DNA of 64,000 nt from Hydrogenovibrio sp965140365. Lineage in GTDB: Bacteria > Pseudomonadota > Gammaproteobacteria > Thiomicrospirales > Thiomicrospiraceae. Of the stretch, positions 58,746-64,000 are shown piece after piece. The position numbers and the translations under genes are program-made. The stretch lies in the NCBI GenBank assembly GCA_965140365.1, contig OZ223196.1, one strand, 5' to 3'. Positions within the stretch are counted from its first letter, which is position 1; each line of letters starts with the position of its first letter. The notes below the pieces were generated by a model that saw only the letters and a program-made list of their open reading frames with translations, made no database searches and was not told the DNA's origin.

Positions 58746-61520
58746 ATGGAAAAGCATTTCGACCCTAAATCTATTGAAACAAAGTGGTATCAAACTTGGG
58801 AAAAGAGCGGTTACTTTAAACCGCAGACCAGCACGTCCGGCGACACTTACAGTATTATGATTCCCCCACCGAACGTGACAGGCAGCCTGCACATGGGCCA
58901 TGCTTTTCAAGACACCATTATGGACACCCTGACCCGCTATCACCGCATGAAGGGCGATGAAACCTTGTGGCAACCCGGTACAGACCACGCCGGTATCGCC
59001 ACCCAAATGGTCGTCGAACGCCAATTGACCGCAAAAGGGTTGAGTCGGCATGATTTAGGACGAGAAGCCTTCACCCAAAAAATTTGGGAATGGAAAGCCG
59101 AATCCGGTGGCACCATCACACAGCAGCTTCGTCGCTTGGGCGCTTCACCGGACTGGAGCCGTGAGCGCTTTACCATGGACGACGGTCTATCCGATGCGGT
59201 GAGAGAAGTCTTTGTTCAGTTACACAGTGAAGGACTGATTTATCGCGGGAAACGCTTGGTCAACTGGGACCCGGTTCTCCATACCGCCGTATCCGACTTG
59301 GAAGTCTTGTCCGAAGAAGAAATGGGCAGCCTGTGGCATATGCGTTACCCATTAACCGACGGCTCCGGGCACCTGATTGTCGCCACCACCCGTCCGGAAA
59401 CCCTGTTCGGTGACCAAGCCGTCGCGGTTCACCCAGAAGACGAACGTTATCAGAGCCTGATTGGTAAAACCATCACCTTGCCGTTAGTCGGGCGTGAAAT
59501 TCCGATTATCGCGGACGATTATGTCGATATGGAATTTGGAACCGGTTGTGTCAAAATCACCCCGGCACACGACTTCAATGACTACGAAATGGGCAAACGC
59601 CACGATTTACCGATGCTGAATGTCATGACGGTCGATGCCGCCATGAATGAAGAAGTGCCTGAAAAATACCAAGGCCTGGATCGATACGACGCCCGTAAAC
59701 AAGTCGTCGCCGACCTGGAAGCGGCCGATTTAATGGAAAAAATCGAACCGCATAAGTTAATGGTGCCGCGCGGAGACCGTTCGCACGCTGTCATCGAACC
59801 CTTCCTAACCGACCAATGGTATGTCGCCGTTCAGGAACTGGCCAAACCTGCGATTGACGCCGTCAAAAATGGCGATATCGAATTCGTTCCAAAGAACTGG
59901 GAAAATACCTATTTCGAATGGATGAACAATCTGCAGGACTGGTGTATTTCTCGCCAAATTTGGTGGGGGCATCGCATCCCGGCCTGGTATGACGACAAAG
60001 GCCAAGTCTATGTGGCGCGCAGCGAAGAAGAGGCGCGCGAAAAATACCAAATCGCCTCCGGGGTCACGTTACACCAAGACGAGGATGTACTCGATACCTG
60101 GTTCAGCTCGGCCTTATGGACCTTCTCCACACTCGGTTGGCCGGCGAAAACACCTGAACTGGAAAAGTTCCACCCCACCTCCGTTTTGGTCACCGGGTTC
60201 GACATCATTTTCTTCTGGGTGGCCCGCATGATTATGATGACCCTGAAGTTCACCGGACAGGTGCCATTCAAACAGGTTTATGTCCACGGCTTGGTTCGTG
60301 ACGGCGAAGGCCAGAAAATGTCAAAATCCAAAGGCAATGTTCTGGACCCGATTGATCTGATTGACGGCATTGATCTGGAAAGCCTTGTCGCCAAACGGAC
60401 CACCGGCATGATGCAACCGGAAAAAGCCGCCAAAATTGAAAAAACTACCCGCAAACAATTTGCCGACGGCATCGAATCCTACGGAACGGATGCTCTGCGT
60501 TTTACCTTCGCCTCACTGGCTTCGACCGGTCGAGATATTCGCTTTGATTTGAATCGCTGCGAAGGCTATCGAAACTTCTGTAACAAACTGTGGAATGCGA
60601 CACGTTACGTATTAATGAACACCGAAGGCCAAGATACCGGCCTAGACGATACCCAAGAAATAGAACTGTCGTTAGCCGACAAATGGATTGTATCCAAACT
60701 GCAAAAAGTAGAAGCCGACGTGGCGAAAAGCTTTTCACAGTACCGCTTTGACTTGGCCGCCAGCACACTTTATGAATTCACTTGGAACGAATACTGCGAC
60801 TGGTACCTGGAACTTTCCAAGCCAATCATCAACTCAAGCACCGCCACCGACGCTCAAAAACGCGGTACACGGCGCACATTAGTACGCGTTTTGGAAACCA
60901 TCCTAAGGTTGCTACACCCAATCACCCCATACATTACCGAAGAAGCTTGGCAAACGGTCGCCCCGCTTGCCGGCAAAAAAGGCGATACCATTATGTTGCA
61001 GCCCTATCCGGCTAGCAATGAAGCCTTAGAAGACGAGCTTTCCGAAAAAGAATTGGAATGGGTTAAACACGTCATCATGGGCGTTCGAAAAATCCGTTCC
61101 GAAATGGATATCGCGCCAAGCAAAAAACTTGCAATTATGCTCAGCAACTTATCGGAACAGGATACAACCTGGCTAAACCAAAACCGCGTTTTCTTACAAA
61201 CACTCGCCAAGCTCGAAGACATTACCTTGTTGGAGAATGAGGATGCCGCACCGGAATCGGCGGTCGCCCTTGTCGGCGAAATGAAAATTCTGATCCCTAT
61301 GGCCGGTTTAATTGATAAAGAAGCGGAAATGGCTCGTCTTGATAAGGAAATATCTCGACTGGAAGGCGAAGTAAAACGTTTCAGCGGAAAGCTTTCAAAT
61401 GAGAGTTTCGTATCCAAAGCCCCCGCGGCCGTAGTTGAAAAAGAGAAACAAAAACTGCAAGATACTGAAATAGCATTGAAAAACTTAAAGGATCAACATG
61501 CAAAAATCAGCCAAATCTAA
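58746..61520 (+). CDS. valS: Valyl-tRNA synthetase
   Basis: A 924-residue class I aminoacyl-tRNA synthetase. HIGH-type motif PPNVTGSLHMGHAFQ, the CP1 editing domain (TTRPETLFGDQAVAVHPED), KMSKS motif GQKMSKSKGNVLDPID, an anticodon-binding helical domain and a C-terminal Val-tRNA coiled coil (EAEMARLDKEISRLEGEVKRF). Length is normal (E. coli 951). It is followed by an SH3-anchor gene overlapping its last 23 bp. Confidence 0.98.
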   Translation: MEKHFDPKSIETKWYQTWEKSGYFKPQTSTSGDTYSIMIPPPNVTGSLHMGHAFQDTIMDTLTRYHRMKGDETLWQPGTDHAGIATQMVVERQLTAKGLSRHDLGREAFTQKIWEWKAESGGTITQQLRRLGASPDWSRERFTMDDGLSDAVREVFVQLHSEGLIYRGKRLVNWDPVLHTAVSDLEVLSEEEMGSLWHMRYPLTDGSGHLIVATTRPETLFGDQAVAVHPEDERYQSLIGKTITLPLVGREIPIIADDYVDMEFGTGCVKITPAHDFNDYEMGKRHDLPMLNVMTVDAAMNEEVPEKYQGLDRYDARKQVVADLEAADLMEKIEPHKLMVPRGDRSHAVIEPFLTDQWYVAVQELAKPAIDAVKNGDIEFVPKNWENTYFEWMNNLQDWCISRQIWWGHRIPAWYDDKGQVYVARSEEEAREKYQIASGVTLHQDEDVLDTWFSSALWTFSTLGWPAKTPELEKFHPTSVLVTGFDIIFFWVARMIMMTLKFTGQVPFKQVYVHGLVRDGEGQKMSKSKGNVLDPIDLIDGIDLESLVAKRTTGMMQPEKAAKIEKTTRKQFADGIESYGTDALRFTFASLASTGRDIRFDLNRCEGYRNFCNKLWNATRYVLMNTEGQDTGLDDTQEIELSLADKWIVSKLQKVEADVAKSFSQYRFDLAASTLYEFTWNEYCDWYLELSKPIINSSTATDAQKRGTRRTLVRVLETILRLLHPITPYITEEAWQTVAPLAGKKGDTIMLQPYPASNEALEDELSEKELEWVKHVIMGVRKIRSEMDIAPSKKLAIMLSNLSEQDTTWLNQNRVFLQTLAKLEDITLLENEDAAPESAVALVGEMKILIPMAGLIDKEAEMARLDKEISRLEGEVKRFSGKLSNESFVSKAPAAVVEKEKQKLQDTEIALKNLKDQHAKISQI

Positions 61521-62217
61521 TTTCAAACTCCTGCCACTTATCTTGGCTTCAAGCTTGTCGGTACCACTGTTTTTCAGCCCGAATGCACAAGCCGAGCTGC
61601 AAACAGGTTACACACATTACGTAACTGACTCTGTTGAAATCCCGCTCCGCAGTCGCCCAGGATACAAATATAAAATCCTGAGAATGGTTCGCTCTGGGTC
61701 GCCTGTTACCATCCTGGAAGTGAATGAGGATGGCTGGGCAAAATTGCTTTACAAATATAACGGTAAAGAAACGGAAGGTTGGATGCCGTCCAGCGTTCTA
61801 CAAAGCCAACCTATTGCCAAAATGCAATTGCAGGAAAAAGAGAAAAAAATTGCTCGCATTGAAAAGCAGCTCAACCAGCTCAACCTCGAAAAAGAAACAC
61901 TTCAAAACCGATTCGTTGATACCGACAATGAACTGAAAGAAGTTAAACAGCAGAACTTCGAGCTAAACAAACAACTGGAAGAGATTGAAGCGATTTCCGG
62001 TCAATCCATCAAGCTCAACGAAGAAAATCAGCGCATGGTTCAGGAAATCGACCAATTAAACAATGAGAATGCCATTATGAAAGAGCAAATCGATCAGGCG
62101 GAAGACGTGGTTCAACGTCAATGGTTCTTGACCGGTGGCGGCGTTCTCTTACTGGGCTTATTACTTGGCCGTTTTTTCCGTATGCCAAATCGAAAAAACA
62201 AGTGGAATACCCTATAA
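61498..62217 (+). CDS. SH3 domain, coiled-coil and C-terminal anchor protein (YgiM-like)
   Basis: A 239-residue envelope protein: signal peptide (to about residue 32, AQA), bacterial SH3 domain (EIPLRSRPGYKYKILRMVRSGSPVTILEVNEDGWAKLLYKYNGKETEGWMPSSVLQ, read in pieces), a long coiled coil (about 110-205) and a C-terminal membrane helix (WFLTGGGVLLLGLLLGRFF) ending with a basic tail. This layout is the TIGR04211 family, including E. coli YgiM. The role is unclear, probably wall or envelope binding. It is translationally coupled to valS. Confidence 0.88.
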   Translation: MQKSAKSNFKLLPLILASSLSVPLFFSPNAQAELQTGYTHYVTDSVEIPLRSRPGYKYKILRMVRSGSPVTILEVNEDGWAKLLYKYNGKETEGWMPSSVLQSQPIAKMQLQEKEKKIARIEKQLNQLNLEKETLQNRFVDTDNELKEVKQQNFELNKQLEEIEAISGQSIKLNEENQRMVQEIDQLNNENAIMKEQIDQAEDVVQRQWFLTGGGVLLLGLLLGRFFRMPNRKNKWNTL

Positions 62218-62244
62218 ACCGGGCTTTTAAACAATTCGCCAAAT

Positions 62245-62274
62245 AAAAAAACCGCCAGGCCTGGCGGTTTTTTT
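62245..62274. terminator. Bidirectional terminator with CCAGGCCTGG core
   Basis: AAAAAACCG-CCAGGCCTGG-CGGTTTTTTT behind the SH3-anchor gene; identical over 38 nt to the terminator behind amtB. Confidence 0.92.
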
Positions 62275-62540
62275 ATATTGATATTGTCACACTCTCACCT
62301 TGCTAAGCACCCGCGCTTACCCACGCGAGGCAAACTTTCCTTACCTTCAAGCCCCAACCAAACCGTCTCAGAGAGCCCTTACAAAGATGAAAGGCACCCA
62401 CCTATAACACGTCTACTATGGCAAATCTTGGTGGCTTTAAACTCCACTTAAAACTCATACACTAACCCGAAACAATCAAAATATAGCAGAATGGAGAAGC
62501 CTGAACCAGAGAGCATTGATAAATGTTAAAAATTCCAGGC
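62275..62540. other. Intergenic region with no gene seen
   Basis: Between the SH3-anchor gene and the rRNA terminator. I see no open frame, tRNA or repeat that I can support. Confidence 0.5.
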
Positions 62541-62570
62541 AAAAAAAAACCCATCATAAAGATGGGTTTT
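62541..62570 (-). terminator. Intrinsic terminator of the rRNA operon
   Basis: AAAACCCATC-TTTAT-GATGGGTTTT on the minus strand, then a run of T, 12 bp beyond the 5S 3' end. Confidence 0.9.
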
Positions 62571-62581
62571 CAGGAATATAA

Positions 62582-62697
62582 GCTTGGGGATGACCTACTC
62601 TCACATGGGACCTCCCACACTACCATCGGCGCTAAGACGTTTCACTTCTGAGTTCGGAAAGGGATCAGGTGGTTCCATCTCGCTATGGTCCCCAAGC
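62582..62697 (-). rRNA. rrf: 5S ribosomal RNA
   Basis: The minus strand begins GCTTGGGGACCATAGCGAGA and ends GGTCATCCCCAAGC. It contains the conserved loop GATCCC...CCGAACTCAGAAGTGAAACG, and the two ends pair as helix I. About 116 nt, normal length. Confidence 0.96.
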
Positions 62698-62891
62698 AAT
62701 CGGGTTATGTAAGCTGTTCTTTCAAACAACTCACTGAATTTGGAAAAATCTCTTAAGCGTGCAGTTATTTAGTTGCTTAGCACTTTAGTAAGCGCCGTCA
62801 CAATGTTCTTAAAGCGTTCTTTATCTACTCAAGCTCAAACATGTCTTTGCGTCACTTTCAGTCATGACTTCAAAGTTACTTTTGAGTTGTA

Positions 62892-64000
<1,109 letters not shown>

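Noticed and set aside
62698..62891. tRNA gene in the 5S-23S spacer
   Set aside because: No cloverleaf or TTCGA-type T-loop found on either strand.

Overview
The window is a piece of a gammaproteobacterial chromosome. Moderate GC content, a Vibrio/Pseudomonas-style flagellar gene order (flgBCDEFGHIJKL next to flgT-cheV, divergent from flgA-flgM-flgN), sigma-54-type flagellar promoters, an FNR/ANR-type regulator with its Fe-S cysteines, and fbp with a soluble pyrophosphatase all fit a sulfur-oxidising relative of Thiomicrospira/Hydrogenovibrio. That placement is inference from gene content; nothing in the sequence names the organism.

Layout. (1) About 1-12.9 kb, minus strand: a closely packed operon-like set for nonulosonic (sialic-acid-like) sugars. 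It holds a full legionaminic-type set (4,6-dehydratase, aminotransferase, N-acetyltransferase, hydrolysing 2-epimerase, NeuB-type synthase, CMP-transferase). Mixed in are two methyltransferases, an ATP-grasp ligase, a PIG-L deacetylase, a phosphotransferase-like protein, a glycosyltransferase-like protein, and second, degenerate copies of the synthase and of the CMP-transferase. It lies directly downstream of flagellar genes, so flagellar (or surface) glycosylation is the natural guess. (2) 13-25 kb, minus strand: a MltC-like lytic transglycosylase and the axial flagellar genes in three transcription units, flgBCDE, flgFGH and flgIJKL. Each has a recognisable sigma-54 promoter, and flgB also has a perfect sigma-28 box. 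(3) 25-34.5 kb: flgT-cheV (minus); flgA, flgM (sigma-28 promoter), flgN and a PilZ-like gene (plus); then a minus-strand group with the LPP20 lipoprotein FlgP, a small lipoprotein, an acidic coiled-coil membrane protein and an LppC/LpoA-like protein. (4) 34.5-62 kb: housekeeping genes pepN, pal, fnr-like, rlmB, rnr, a dihydrolipoyl-dehydrogenase-like flavoprotein, mltF, thiI, an HDOD gene, fbp, ppa, glnE, a membrane-anchored methyltransferase, glnK-amtB (sigma-54 promoter), a short orphan flagellin, valS and an SH3/coiled-coil anchor protein. A ketohexokinase-like PfkB protein fused to a Rieske iron-sulfur domain stands out here. (5) 62.5-64 kb: 5S rRNA and the 3' part of 23S rRNA, minus strand.

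Repeats. The self-complementary decamer CCAGGCCTGG occurs at least 16 times exactly, plus several one-mismatch copies, both inside genes and as the core of intergenic hairpins; chance would give about 0.06 copies in 64 kb. It behaves like a highly iterated palindrome or uptake-signal-like sequence. Separately, a 160-177 bp element with 13-bp terminal inverted repeats is present twice in opposite orientation (32905-33081 and 54287-54446) and looks like a MITE.
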